A program made the translations under genes and the position numbers. Shown piece after piece: positions 56,607 through 64,000 of a stretch of 64,000 nucleotides of DNA. The first letter of the stretch is position 1. Each line of letters starts with the position of its first letter. The stretch is taken from the NCBI RefSeq assembly GCF_900098925.1, contig NZ_LT622358.1, positions 118,187-182,186 on the forward strand. Reading direction: 5' to 3'. The DNA comes from Bacillus massiliglaciei. GTDB taxonomy: Bacteria > Bacillota > Bacilli > Bacillales > DSM-1321. The notes beneath the pieces are model-generated. The model was not told the DNA's origin, ran no database searches, and was given only the letters and a program-made list of their open reading frames with translations.

Positions 56607-57449
56607 TTATAGCCGGGAAGGATTAGACAGTTCTTCGCTGATTTGATCTCCCATCTCAGCTGAACGGGCGGCTGCTTCTTTAATGCATTTTATAAAAGCC
56701 TCCTGTACGTGATATGCTTCGAGAACCCGCAGTCCTGCCGCTGTTGTTCCGCCTGGAGAGGTAACTTCCTGGCGCAGGAGAGCGGGGCTTTTTCCTGATT
56801 CTTTCAGCATCTCTGCAGCGCCGATAAGGGTCTGGATCATCAGCTCTTTCGCTGCTGCTCTGTTCAGCCCCAGTTCTCCGGCGGACTGTTCCATCGCTTC
56901 AGCCAAATAATAAATATAGGCCGGTCCGCTTCCTGACAGTCCGGTTACGGCATCCAGCTGCTTTTCCTCCACTTCGGCTGCCGTTCCGAATGTTTCAAAA
57001 AGGGATCGGGCTATACGGAACTGGGCTTCGGTTACATAGGCGTTTCTCGCGAGTGCAGTAGCTGACTTGCCGACAGCAGCTGAAGTGTTTGGCATGGCCC
57101 GGATGATGGGAGCCTCTTTCGTGACAATTTCAGACAGGCTGTCCGCTTTAACGCCTGCTGCGACAGAGATGATCAGCATCTCCTCTGTCATAAGAGGCTT
57201 GACTGCTTCCATCGTTGCCGGTATATCTTTCGGCTTGACTGCAAGAACAGCCGCCGTTGCCCGGTCCAGTAAATCTGGAAGAGAACGTGTTGCCGTTACT
57301 CCGTATTGTTCGTGTAAATAATGGAGTCTGGCATCATTTGAGCGGTTCGTGATAAAAATTTGCTCAGGTCTTATGATTTGTTTGGAAACGATGCCTGAAA
57401 TAATGGCTTCTGCCATTGCCCCCGCTCCAATAAACGCTATTTTTTCCAT
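56607..57449 (-). CDS. proC: Pyrroline-5-carboxylate reductase
   Basis: Last step of proline synthesis (P5C to proline with NAD(P)H). The 280 residues show the Rossmann motif IAFIGAGAMAEAIISG near 4-19, VLAVKPKD near 70, RAMPNTSAAVG near 120 and the C-terminal signature VTSPGGTTAAGLRVLE near 235. ATG 57449 follows AAAAGGAG; the frame is open to 57476 but without another ribosome site. It is proI-like in B. subtilis terms. Upstream lies a long structured leader. Confidence 0.95.
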   Translation of the reverse strand: MEKIAFIGAGAMAEAIISGIVSKQIIRPEQIFITNRSNDARLHYLHEQYGVTATRSLPDLLDRATAAVLAVKPKDIPATMEAVKPLMTEEMLIISVAAGVKADSLSEIVTKEAPIIRAMPNTSAAVGKSATALARNAYVTEAQFRIARSLFETFGTAAEVEEKQLDAVTGLSGSGPAYIYYLAEAMEQSAGELGLNRAAAKELMIQTLIGAAEMLKESGKSPALLRQEVTSPGGTTAAGLRVLEAYHVQEAFIKCIKEAAARSAEMGDQISEELSNPSRL

Positions 57450-57496
57450 GGTTTCTGCTCCTTTTTTTAAAATCAATCAGTGTAAATAACGGTCAT

Positions 57497-57533
57497 AAAA
57501 AAAGATCCTCATCCTTGTAATGGACGAAAGATC
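57497..57533 (-). terminator. Terminator of the proC leader
   Basis: On the minus strand, GATC-t-TTCGTCC pairs with GGATGAGGATC (57533-57504) followed by seven T (57503-57497). It ends 50 bases before the proC start and looks like a regulated stop or the end of a separate small RNA. Confidence 0.8.
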
Positions 57534-57730
57534 AGTCTTCCGCTTTAGAGAGCTGAAGCCAGTCTCCGTAATTGCCGGAATATGCACCGGTTTTCTTGAA
57601 GGCCCCGTGTGAGGCAGGGGTCAATAAACGAGCGGGTGTCAGAGTCTTTGGAGACAAACAGCCCCTGCTCTCATTTCGCCGGCATCTATTTACTGGGCCT
57701 TATCAATGCCGCCCCATGCTTCATTACTTG
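57497..57730 (-). ncRNA. Unidentified structured leader RNA upstream of proC
   Basis: About 230 bases between a good promoter and a terminator. On plus-strand coordinates the stems include CGGCAT/ATGCCG (57680-57685 with 57706-57711), GCAGGGG/CCCCTGC (57614-57620 with 57662-57668) with an inner GTCT/AGAC, and CCGG/CCGG (57575-57590). No frame is coding. proI and proBA of B. subtilis are under T-box control, but I find no T-box sequence (AGGGTGG-ACCGCG) or specifier layout here. A stretch AACCGGTG...TTCCGG recalls part of a cobalamin riboswitch, but the rest does not fit. Confidence 0.55.
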
Positions 57731-57735
57731 CTGTG

Positions 57736-57765
57736 ATTATGCCGGATAGACGGGGATTCTGTCAA
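57736..57765 (-). promoter_or_regulatory. Sigma-A promoter of the proC leader RNA
   Basis: On the minus strand, TTGACA (57765-57760), 18 bases, CATAAT (57741-57736). The start site would lie near 57729. Confidence 0.65.
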
Positions 57766-57944
57766 TGCCCATTTGAGTACCTCTTGTCTAAAATTAGGGA
57801 TTAATTATGTGAAAATAATGACAATTATTAGGATTACCTGTAAAATGTTGAATGTATACATAGCTTTATAAGAAGGAACTTTAATGTACGGTACTTTGAA
57901 GGATTTCTAGATTTATTTAAATATAATTTTGAGGTGGACAGTAT

Positions 57945-58904
57945 ATGGTGATATGGAATGGAAATATTGCGAAGCTCTCCTTGCCGACTCCTTTTGCAGT
58001 AGGGGATGTGAATGTTTACTTGCTGAAGGGCGATGCATTAACACTTATTGATACAGGCGCCAAAACGGAGCAATCCAGAGAAGTTCTGGAAGGGCAATTG
58101 AAGGAATTGGGGCTTTCCATAAAAGATATTGAACAGGTAGTGTTAACCCATCACCATCCGGATCATGCCGGGGGCTTGGACTTATTTGATCAGGCTGTGC
58201 CGGTTTATGGCCATAAAAATATTATACGCTGGCTTGAGGGGGGGGAGGATTTCCTGCATTATCATAATGAATTTTTTATGTCCTATGCCGGCGAATTTGG
58301 AGTAGGAGATGAGTGGAAAAGAAAACTGCTGCATCCTCCGGGAGAAAACCCTCTTTTATGCGAACGGAAGCTGGACGGGGTCCTTTCCGGCGGAGATGAG
58401 CTGCCCGGACATCCGGATTTTATTGTAACGGAGACGCTTGGACATGCTCAGAGTCATATTTCCTTTTTTCGGGAGCGGGACGGAGTCATGATTGGGGGCG
58501 ATCATCTGCTGGATAAGATTTCTCCTAATCCAGTAATGGAACCTCCTATTCTTAGAGGAGGAGAGCGCCCGCGGCCGCTTCTTCAATATAATGCTTCCCT
58601 GAAAGGCTGGAAGAAGATGCCAATTTCAATGGTTTACACGGGGCATGGCAGGGAGGTTACGGAGATCAATCGTCATATTTCCAGTCAGATGGAGCGTCAG
58701 CATGCCCGGGCTATGCTGGTGAAAGGATTTCTTGAAAAACCGCGGACAGGGTTTGAAATTTGTCAATTTCTTTTTCCGAAAGTGTATCAAAAAGAACTTG
58801 GCCTGACATTGTCTGAAACGATCGGACAGCTGGATTATTTGGAGGATCTGGGCCTTGTGAAAAAGGAGCTGCAAGATGAAATTGCTTTATTTTCAGCTGT
58901 TTAA
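57945..58904 (+). CDS. yqjP: MBL-fold metallohydrolase YqjP
   Basis: A 319-residue metallo-beta-lactamase-fold hydrolase with the zinc motif LTHHHPDHAGGLDLF near 65-79, further His in LGHAQSHISFF near 167 and the GGDHLLDKIS Asp/His near 185, and a C-terminal winged-helix-like domain (about 235-319). The family includes glyoxalase II-like and RNase-like enzymes; the substrate is unknown. GAGGTGG precedes ATG 57945. yqjQ follows after 21 bases as in B. subtilis. Confidence 0.9.
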   Translation: MVIWNGNIAKLSLPTPFAVGDVNVYLLKGDALTLIDTGAKTEQSREVLEGQLKELGLSIKDIEQVVLTHHHPDHAGGLDLFDQAVPVYGHKNIIRWLEGGEDFLHYHNEFFMSYAGEFGVGDEWKRKLLHPPGENPLLCERKLDGVLSGGDELPGHPDFIVTETLGHAQSHISFFRERDGVMIGGDHLLDKISPNPVMEPPILRGGERPRPLLQYNASLKGWKKMPISMVYTGHGREVTEINRHISSQMERQHARAMLVKGFLEKPRTGFEICQFLFPKVYQKELGLTLSETIGQLDYLEDLGLVKKELQDEIALFSAV

Positions 58905-58925
58905 CGTCTCAAGGAGGAGGCCGTC

Positions 58926-59717
58926 ATGAATCAATTAAAGGGGAAAACGGTTATCGTTACAGGTGCATCCGGAGGGATTGGCCTGGAAATTGCCCGTCTG
59001 GCAGCAGAGAAGGGGGCAAGAACGGTTCTTTTGGCCAGGAGCCTTGCAAAACTGGAGAGCATACAGGCAGAGTTAGCAGAGAAGTATGGAGCAGAAGTGT
59101 ATGTGTATCAGCTGGATGTGTCGGATGCCAATATGGTCGAGCAAGTATTCAAAAAAATTTTTGATACTGTGGGAGAAGCAGATGTCCTGGTCAACAATGC
59201 CGGTTACGGAATTTTTAAGGAAGCGGACCAGACGGATGCAAAAGAAGCGGAAGCCATGTTTCGCGTCAATGTATTGGGTCTGATGGCCTGTACGAATATG
59301 GTTCTGCCGGCGATGAAGAGACGGAGACAGGGACATATCATGAACATTGCCTCTCAGGCCGGAAAGATTGCTACACCGAAATCTTCCCTGTATTCAGCGA
59401 CAAAGTTTGCCGTTTTAGGCTATTCAAACGCTCTTCGCTTGGAAGTGATGGAGTATGGCATCCATGTCACGACAGTGAATCCAGGTCCGGTTGAAACGAA
59501 CTTTTTCTCTATAGCCGATGAATCAGGTTCGTATGCAAAAAGCATTGCCCGATTTATGCTGAAATCAGAGGAAGTGGCTGCCAAGGTGGTAGGGGCCATG
59601 CTGACAAATAAAAGAGAAATTAATCTTCCGGGCTGGATGAATGCGGCCGGAAAATTGTATACACTTTTTCCGGGGACTGCAGAGTTCTTCGGAAAAAAAG
59701 CTTTTTTCAAAAAGTGA
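58926..59717 (+). CDS. yqjQ: Short-chain dehydrogenase YqjQ
   Basis: SDR oxidoreductase of 263 residues with the nucleotide motif VTGASGGIGLEIARL near 11-25, NNAGYG near 91 and the catalytic YSATK near 158. No obvious cofactor preference can be read beyond Rossmann features. GGAGGAGG precedes ATG 58926. It forms an operon with yqjP. Confidence 0.9.
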   Translation: MNQLKGKTVIVTGASGGIGLEIARLAAEKGARTVLLARSLAKLESIQAELAEKYGAEVYVYQLDVSDANMVEQVFKKIFDTVGEADVLVNNAGYGIFKEADQTDAKEAEAMFRVNVLGLMACTNMVLPAMKRRRQGHIMNIASQAGKIATPKSSLYSATKFAVLGYSNALRLEVMEYGIHVTTVNPGPVETNFFSIADESGSYAKSIARFMLKSEEVAAKVVGAMLTNKREINLPGWMNAAGKLYTLFPGTAEFFGKKAFFKK

Positions 59718-59814
59718 GATACTAAAGCGGGAGCAGGATAATTTTCTTATGAATGGATTCATTTTTGTGAAACAATTCTCTTCTTCAAACGTTTATATGT
59801 TTAGGGGGGAGATG

Positions 59815-60342
59815 ATGAAAAGGGGAATGAAGATATTTGTTATGATCTGCTGCACTTTGATTCTTTCGGGCTGCCAATACTCTCCCGGGAGGCTGCATGC
59901 AGAGGTCGGCAAAGGGGACGAAGGCTTTATCACTTCTCTTGATGATAAACAGATATTGATTAAAGATACGTATTATAAAGTGAAGGATGATACCATTCTG
60001 CAGGATGAAACGGGGAGGCATCTTGAGTGGGGAGATTTAGAAATTGGCATGAAAGTGAAACCCTGGTTTGCAGGGAGAGTCTCAGATACATTCCCGGCCA
60101 AAGCGAATGCCCGGTACATTCGCGTTTTAACAGACAGTGAAGCGAAAGCAGAGCAGGAAATGGTGACAGCGGCCATCCGGCATGTAACGGAGTCCCCGAG
60201 TCAGCGGTTTATGGTCTTGGAGCTTCAGCATCTCCCGGATGATCATGTGTATACACTGGAAATGATGAGCCGGTCCAATTTGGACTCATCCTTCATGGTC
60301 ATTTTAGACGACCAAAGTGCTGAGGTCCTGTACCAGCGCTGA
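59815..60342 (+). CDS. Putative lipoprotein, DUF3221-like
   Basis: A 175-residue exported protein: basic start, hydrophobic core and lipobox LILSGC (Cys about 20), then a beta-rich domain (GFITSLDDKQILIKDTYYKVKDDT...) that recalls DUF3221/YobA-type lipoproteins, and a C-terminal part. GGGGGGA precedes; ATG 59815 is the better spaced of three nearby ATGs (59812, 59815, 59827). It follows yqjQ by about 100 bases; the function is unknown. Confidence 0.75.
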   Translation: MKRGMKIFVMICCTLILSGCQYSPGRLHAEVGKGDEGFITSLDDKQILIKDTYYKVKDDTILQDETGRHLEWGDLEIGMKVKPWFAGRVSDTFPAKANARYIRVLTDSEAKAEQEMVTAAIRHVTESPSQRFMVLELQHLPDDHVYTLEMMSRSNLDSSFMVILDDQSAEVLYQR

Positions 60343-60380
60343 CGCTTGATTCCGAACCGTAAAATGAAATAAACAGTAAA

Positions 60381-60407
60381 AAAAGGATCCGGCGGGGATC
60401 CTTTTTT
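60381..60407. terminator. Bidirectional terminator between the lipoprotein and NlpC/P60 genes
   Basis: AAAAGGATCC / GGATCCTTTT stem with T run on the plus side and A run on the other. Confidence 0.88.
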
Positions 60408-60413
60408 GTTAGA

Positions 60414-61073
60414 TTATAATGTTTTTGCTCCAAGGTAACGAGGTTTCCAGTAGCTGTTATTCAGGTCTGCAATGGAAACGCCCTTCGAAGAAGATGCATT
60501 GATAAATTGTCCGTTTCCGATGTAGATGCCTACATGGGAGACGCCTGTTTTGCTTGAAGAAGTATCAAAGAATACTAGATCGCCGACAGATGGAGAAGAT
60601 ACTTTTAATCCTGTATTGCTGTATAGCAAGGAGGTTGTCCGCGGCAGTGTGATGCCTTGTGATTTTTTGAAAACATAATTAACAAAGCCAGAGCAGTCAA
60701 AGCCTGATGTGGTTGTTCCTCCCCATACATATGGTGTTCCGATAAGGGTCTTGGCATATTTGACAAGGCTTGTATTGTTAACGTTATAAACGCCCAGTGC
60801 GTTAAAGGTATTTCGGCCGGCGATTCCGTCAGCGGTTAATCCTTTTGCTTTCTGAAAACTTTTCACTGCAGAAGTTGTATAAGAACCATAATTCGCAGTG
60901 TAAGCTCCGGTATATTTGAAATAGCCCTTGAGTTTTAATAACTCTTGCAGCTGTTTTACATCATTATGGGTTGTTCCTGGTTTGAGAGTTTGATCCCCAA
61001 TATTGGCAAAGGCTTGGAGAGGAGTAAGCATCAAAGCTGAGGCAAGAGTAGCAGAAGCAATCCATTTTTTCAT
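60414..61073 (-). CDS. Secreted NlpC/P60 peptidoglycan endopeptidase
   Basis: A 219-residue cell-wall hydrolase: signal peptide (about 1-23, ending AFA), one peptidoglycan-binding domain (about 30-92, LKPGTTHNDVKQLQELLKLKGY) and a C-terminal NlpC/P60 domain with catalytic Cys in FDCSGFVNYVF near 125, His in GVSHVGIYIG near 177 and the third residue near NASS. It probably cleaves D-Glu-mDAP bonds. A WalR-type box lies upstream, in line with control by the WalRK cell-wall system. GGGGG lies 9 bases before the ATG. Confidence 0.9.
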   Translation of the reverse strand: MKKWIASATLASALMLTPLQAFANIGDQTLKPGTTHNDVKQLQELLKLKGYFKYTGAYTANYGSYTTSAVKSFQKAKGLTADGIAGRNTFNALGVYNVNNTSLVKYAKTLIGTPYVWGGTTTSGFDCSGFVNYVFKKSQGITLPRTTSLLYSNTGLKVSSPSVGDLVFFDTSSSKTGVSHVGIYIGNGQFINASSSKGVSIADLNNSYWKPRYLGAKTL

Positions 61074-61120
61074 TAACTAGTTTCCCCCTAAATTATCTTT
61101 CTTTAACAATATTATCCTAC

Positions 61121-61168
61121 GATATTTTTGTAACAGAAAAATATTAAAAAGATTACAAAAAGATTACA
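61121..61168 (-). promoter_or_regulatory. WalR box and promoter of the NlpC/P60 gene
   Basis: On the minus strand, TGTAAT-N5-TGTAAT (61168-61152) matches the WalR (YycF) box TGTWAH-N5-TGTWAH. About 25 bases on is a -10-like GATAAT (61126-61121) with a poor -35, a usual activator layout. Confidence 0.6.
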
Positions 61169-61411
61169 AATTATAAGACTTTAGTATCGTGTTTTAATTC
61201 CTATTTTTATATTTTTCAGCTGGTTTTTTCTCTTGTTTGATCTATAAGGACTATTGTATATTACAAAAAAAGAACACTGGTTTTCTTTTGGGGATATAAC
61301 ATATGGTAACAGAAGAATATCTTTCCAATCTGACATATTGTTTCCTTTTGTTTTCTCTGGAAGGAAAAGAGCTTAAAATGTAGAAATTCGTATTAATATT
61401 TCCATTGTGAG
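61169..61411. other. AT-rich intergenic region between the NlpC/P60 and uvrX promoters
   Basis: About 240 bases that are very AT-rich, with no gene or clear hairpin. It separates two divergent promoter regions. Confidence 0.5.
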
Positions 61412-61464
61412 AGAACGTTTATTCGTATAGAATGAGGTGTATAATAAATACGAACATACATTCT
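61412..61464 (+). promoter_or_regulatory. SOS promoter of uvrX with two LexA (DinR) boxes
   Basis: Boxes AGAAC-GTTT-ATTCG (61412-61425) and CGAAC-ATAC-ATTCT (61451-61464) resemble CGAAC-N4-GTTCG with one or two changes. A TATAAT -10 (61440-61445) sits between them, so one box covers the -35 and the other the start site. Confidence 0.65.
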
Positions 61465-61636
61465 TTTTTGTTTTGTATATAGAAGAGGACGAGATGCAGG
61501 ATATTCAGATTGTTTTCCATCTGACTTCTGTAAACTGAAAGTTCCTTATGCGGGGGTTAAGAGGAAGGATGAGCAAATAAATCACAAGGCTGTTTGTACT
61601 CTCTGATGTAAAGGGAGTTTATTTTAGCTATTAAAA

Positions 61637-61650
61637 AGAACGTATGTTTG
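61637..61650 (+). promoter_or_regulatory. Third LexA-like box upstream of uvrX
   Basis: AGAAC-GTAT-GTTTG, a close match to the LexA pattern, about 50 bases before the uvrX start and some 190 bases past the promoter. Confidence 0.45.
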
Positions 61651-61670
61651 TTTTTGCGGAGGGATATGAA

Positions 61671-61706
61671 ATGTATGCCCCATCAAAGAAAGGAAGAGAG
61701 CTGTGA
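61671..61706 (+). CDS. Candidate 11-residue leader peptide overlapping uvrX
   Basis: ATG 61671 lies 7 bases behind GGAGGG, a better ribosome site than that of uvrX. The frame encodes MYAPSKKGREL and stops with TGA at 61704-61706, overlapping the uvrX GTG by GTGA. This looks like a translational coupling leader, but nothing beyond the layout supports it. Confidence 0.35.
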   Translation: MYAPSKKGREL

Positions 61707-62935
61707 AAGATAAGGTTATTTTTCTTGTTGATATGCAGTCTTACTATGCCTCAGTGGAGAAGGCAAGCAACCCTGGTTTAAAAGGAAAGCCGGTTGTAGT
61801 CTCCGGGGATCCGGAGCGCCGTGCCGGTGTTATTTTGGCTGCCTGCCCTTTAGCTAAAAAACGCGGCGTCCGCAACGGAGAGCGGCTGTGGGAGGCACAG
61901 CAGAAGTGCCCGGAGGCAGCAGTTGTCCGTCCGCGCATGCAGCTGTACATCGATGTATCCATTCAAATTACCAATATTTTAGAACGGTATACAGACTTAG
62001 TCGAACCGTTTTCCATTGATGAACAATTCATGGATGTTACAGGAAGTCAAAGGCTGTTTGGCGACCCGCTGTCGATGGCCCGAAAAGTTCAAAAAGACAT
62101 TATGAAAGAAACAGGACTCTATGCCCGCATAGGGATTGGAAGCAATAAAATGCTGGCTAAACTGGCCTGTGATAATTTTGGGAAAAAGAATGTAAGCGGA
62201 ATATTTGAATTGAACGCCGATAATTTAGCTGAGTATTTGTGGTCTCTCCCGATAGGCAAGATGTTCGGGATAGGGAAGAGAATGGAGAAGAATTTGCTTG
62301 CCAGAGGCATTGGCACAATTGGAAGCCTGGCCAATTTCCCGCTGGATCTGCTGAAGAAGAAATGGGGGATTAACGGGCATGTGTTATGGATGACGGCAAA
62401 TGGCTTAGATTATTCGCCTGTAACGAAAGCGTCACTGGACGGTCAGAAAGCAATAGGGCATGGAATGACACTGCCGAAGGATTACGAGAGGGCTGAAGAA
62501 ATCAAAGTCGTATTGTTGGAGCTTTGTGAGGAAGTCTGTTTCCGTGCCAGGAGTTCTCAAGTGAGAGGGTCGACGATATCTGTCAGCTGCAGCGGAGCCA
62601 GTTTTGATGTTCCGGCCGGATTTCACAGACAAAGGACGATTGATGAACCAACTAACCATGCAATGGAGATGTTCCGGTGTGTATGGGGGTTGTTTCTGGA
62701 ATTTTGGGATGGACAGCCCGTCCGAAGGCTGGGAATAAGTCTGTCAAGCCTTGCGGCGGATGATGTTTGGCAGCTGAGCTTCTTTGATCACAAAGCTGAA
62801 AAAAGGGAGCTGGATTATGCGATCGATCGTATTAAGCAGCGATTCGGAATGACGGCGGTTGTCCGTGCTGCATCCTTAAGGTCTGCCGGCCAGGTATTTG
62901 AGCGAGCGCAAAAAATAGGAGGACATTATAAATGA
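61703..62935 (+). CDS. uvrX: Y-family DNA polymerase UvrX (PolY2 type)
   Basis: SOS-induced translesion polymerase of the YqjW/UvrX group. The 410 residues carry VDMQSYYASVEKA near 7-19, FSIDEQFMDVT near 100 with the catalytic acids, a thumb HhH (FGIGKRMEKNLLARGIGTIGSLA near 190) and the little finger to the end. GTG 61703 follows AAAGGAAGAG. It has LexA boxes upstream and a YolD-like gene overlapping its stop, as in B. subtilis yqjW. With dinB damaged at 42.5 kb it may be the only Y-family polymerase here. Confidence 0.93.
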   Translation: MKDKVIFLVDMQSYYASVEKASNPGLKGKPVVVSGDPERRAGVILAACPLAKKRGVRNGERLWEAQQKCPEAAVVRPRMQLYIDVSIQITNILERYTDLVEPFSIDEQFMDVTGSQRLFGDPLSMARKVQKDIMKETGLYARIGIGSNKMLAKLACDNFGKKNVSGIFELNADNLAEYLWSLPIGKMFGIGKRMEKNLLARGIGTIGSLANFPLDLLKKKWGINGHVLWMTANGLDYSPVTKASLDGQKAIGHGMTLPKDYERAEEIKVVLLELCEEVCFRARSSQVRGSTISVSCSGASFDVPAGFHRQRTIDEPTNHAMEMFRCVWGLFLEFWDGQPVRRLGISLSSLAADDVWQLSFFDHKAEKRELDYAIDRIKQRFGMTAVVRAASLRSAGQVFERAQKIGGHYK

Positions 62936-63264
62936 GTGAGCATTTAAGGCGGGGAAATAAGCTTTGGGAGTCCCATCGCATGTTTTTGCCAGAGCATAAA
63001 CAGGCATTAATGGACAGGAGGCTGAAACAAAAGGAATTTCAGCAGCCGGGTTTAGATCAAGACCAGTTTGAAAAATTGAACAGAATCATAGCGGAATCGA
63101 TTCAGTCTGACCAATCTATTACAATAACGTATTCAGATCTTTATGGCCCGGCTCAATTTTGGGGATGGATTACGAAAATAAATCTACAGGAAAAATGGCT
63201 TAAAATTATTAATGATGAAGACGCTTTAATCCTTAGGTTTGAAAGAATTTTAGATGCAGAATGA
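62932..63264 (+). CDS. YolD-like protein
   Basis: A 110-residue protein of the YolD family (PF08863), which in Bacillus follow UmuC-like polymerases and are thought to act with them, similar in role to UmuD (family knowledge, inference). EHKQALMDRRLKQKEFQQPGLD and YGPAQFWGWITKI are typical. It starts inside the uvrX stop (ATGA), so the two are co-translated. Confidence 0.88.
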   Translation: MSEHLRRGNKLWESHRMFLPEHKQALMDRRLKQKEFQQPGLDQDQFEKLNRIIAESIQSDQSITITYSDLYGPAQFWGWITKINLQEKWLKIINDEDALILRFERILDAE

Positions 63265-63290
63265 TTTTGCCGATGATGGATATACATAAA

Positions 63291-63325
63291 AAAACAAATT
63301 TCTCTAGGGGGAATTTGTTTTTTTT
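63291..63325 (+). terminator. Terminator of uvrX and the YolD-like gene
   Basis: AAACAAATT / AATTTGTTT stem (63292-63320) followed by a T run. Confidence 0.85.
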
Positions 63326-63344
63326 ACTTATGTTCATTTCGGTT

Positions 63345-63436
63345 TCAGGGGGGCGAAGGGCGCGGGTTAAGTCTGCAGTCTCTCACGTGCTGTGTTCCCT
63401 GGAAGTCGCCTCTCCGCTCCATTGATCAAGAGCATA
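63345..63436. repeat. Possible degenerate copy of the GC-rich Bacillus repeat
   Basis: The GC-rich block beginning GGTTTCAGGGGGGCG and ending TCGCCTCTCCGCTCC stands out from the AT-rich surroundings and has the same general build as the repeat at 52662-52785 (TTTCGG..., TCCC..GAAGTCGCC, ATTGATCAA), but with many changes. No gene is seen. Confidence 0.3.
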
Positions 63437-63459
63437 GTTCTTATTCCATTCTCAGTTTT

Positions 63460-64000
63460 TTAGTTTTTTGCCGTTTTTTTCAGATTTGCATTTTCTTCGG
63501 GAGCCTGCTTCACTCGCTTAATAAAAAAAGATAGCAGCAAACTGATAACGCCGAATAAAAGGATGGCAAAGTAGGCGTCATTGATCCCCTGAATCGAAGC
63601 TTCCATCATCAGATGTTCGGGTGTTTGACCGTGTACGCTTTCAGTCTCAAGATAATTTTTTGAACTGTTCGTCATGATGGTTACAAGTAAAGATGTTCCA
63701 ATTGCGCCGGCGACTTGTCTGGCTGTATTAGAGATGGCCGTACCATGGGCATTCAGGCTGGACGGCAATTGGTTTAACCCTGCTGTCTGGATCGGCATCA
63801 CAAACAGGGCCATGCCAATCCGCCGTCCTGTATACATAAGAATCAAGAACAGATAAGGAGTCGAGTCTGTTAAATTCGTATAGCTGAATGTTGTCGCAAG
63901 AATGATCGCTATGCCGATAACGGTGAGCCATTTTGCTCCAAACCGGTCGAATAGTTTGCCGACGGCCGGACTTAGCAATCCCATTAATAGGGCGCCGGGC
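63460..64000 (-). CDS. MFS drug transporter (DHA2/EmrB type), N-terminal part missing
   Basis: The C-terminal 180 residues or so of a multidrug-type proton antiporter; the frame is open to the window edge (PGALL before the first internal Met at 63984). PGALLMGLLSPAVGKLFDRFG, a GMALFVMPIQTAGLNQLP stretch and NTARQVAGAIGTSLLV are typical of the DHA2 14-helix family. Four or five helices are present. The substrate and start are outside the window. Confidence 0.85.
   Translation of the reverse strand, partial: PGALLMGLLSPAVGKLFDRFGAKWLTVIGIAIILATTFSYTNLTDSTPYLFLILMYTGRRIGMALFVMPIQTAGLNQLPSSLNAHGTAISNTARQVAGAIGTSLLVTIMTNSSKNYLETESVHGQTPEHLMMEASIQGINDAYFAILLFGVISLLLSFFIKRVKQAPEENANLKKTAKN

Noticed and set aside
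57497-57730. T-box or cobalamin riboswitch upstream of proC
   Set aside because: The T-box core (AGGGTGG-ACCGCG) is absent, and only one short CCGGTG...CCGG piece recalls the cobalamin fold. Kept as an unidentified RNA.
1-64000. CRISPR arrays, tRNA or rRNA genes, prophage
   Set aside because: No regular spaced repeats, no tRNA-like cloverleaf or rRNA sequence and no phage structural genes were seen on reading both strands.

Overview
The window reads as a continuous piece of chromosome from an endospore-forming member of the Bacillaceae (Bacillus in the broad sense, but not B. subtilis itself). It carries sporulation genes (spoIIIAE-AH, spoIVB, spo0A, racA), Bacillus-type signals (sigma-H and 0A boxes, a sigma-L -24/-12 promoter, LexA and WalR boxes, many GC stem plus T-run terminators), and a gene order that follows the spoIIIA-accBC-nusB-folD-xse-ispA-dxs-argR-recN-spoIVB-spo0A-bkd-yqi/yqj stretch of B. 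subtilis with local losses and gains.

Layout. 1-2.9 kb: end of the spoIIIA operon. 3.2-5.6 kb: accB-accC-yqhY (fatty acid synthesis). 5.9-15.5 kb: nusB, folD, xseA-xseB-ispA, a 420-base structured gap, dxs, tlyA, argR, recN. 15.6-18 kb: spoIVB and spo0A. 18.2-19.2 kb: yqiK and yqzF. 19.3-27.6 kb: BkdR, then bcd-lpdV-bkdAA-bkdAB-bkdB behind a sigma-L promoter. 27.7-33 kb: mutA-mutB-meaB. 33.1-36.4 kb: brxB and an arginine-type ABC transporter. 36.6-44.3 kb: yqjA, yqjB, a tiny prli42 gene, mce-yqjD, yqjE, a damaged dinB, gndA. 44.5-52.5 kb: small secreted and membrane proteins, zwf, rnz, a YisP-like prenyl synthase relative, and a second ABC transporter. 52.5-55.9 kb: two IS1182-type elements, one inside the other. 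55.9-64 kb: racA, proC with an unexplained leader RNA, yqjP, yqjQ, a lipoprotein, an NlpC/P60 hydrolase, the SOS gene uvrX with a YolD-like gene, and part of an MFS pump.

How the genes fit together. BkdR and sigma-L switch on branched-chain amino acid breakdown. Bcd deaminates the amino acids and the BKD complex makes acyl-CoAs. The ptb and buk genes found in the B. subtilis operon are missing. Instead, mutA-mutB-meaB (B12-dependent methylmalonyl-CoA mutase and its G-protein chaperone), mce (epimerase) and yqjD (carboxyltransferase) give a route from propionyl-CoA, made from Ile and Val, to succinyl-CoA. gndA and zwf supply the oxidative pentose phosphate branch.

Most notable observations: (1) two nested IS1182-type elements, each flanked by an exact direct repeat (29 and 19 bases) that is itself a hairpin, so that each insertion copied the hairpin it hit; (2) a roughly 230-base, promoter- and terminator-bounded minus-strand RNA upstream of proC that does not match a T-box; (3) a mutA start whose Shine-Dalgarno and ATG are separated by a perfect 10-bp hairpin, with a cre-like site on the 3' side; (4) a dinB gene with an internal out-of-frame deletion; (5) a structured dxs leader at the site where some relatives carry OLE RNA; (6) small genes easily missed (prli42, a 53-residue membrane protein, an 11-codon leader overlapping uvrX). 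All calls come from reading the sequence; no database search was run.
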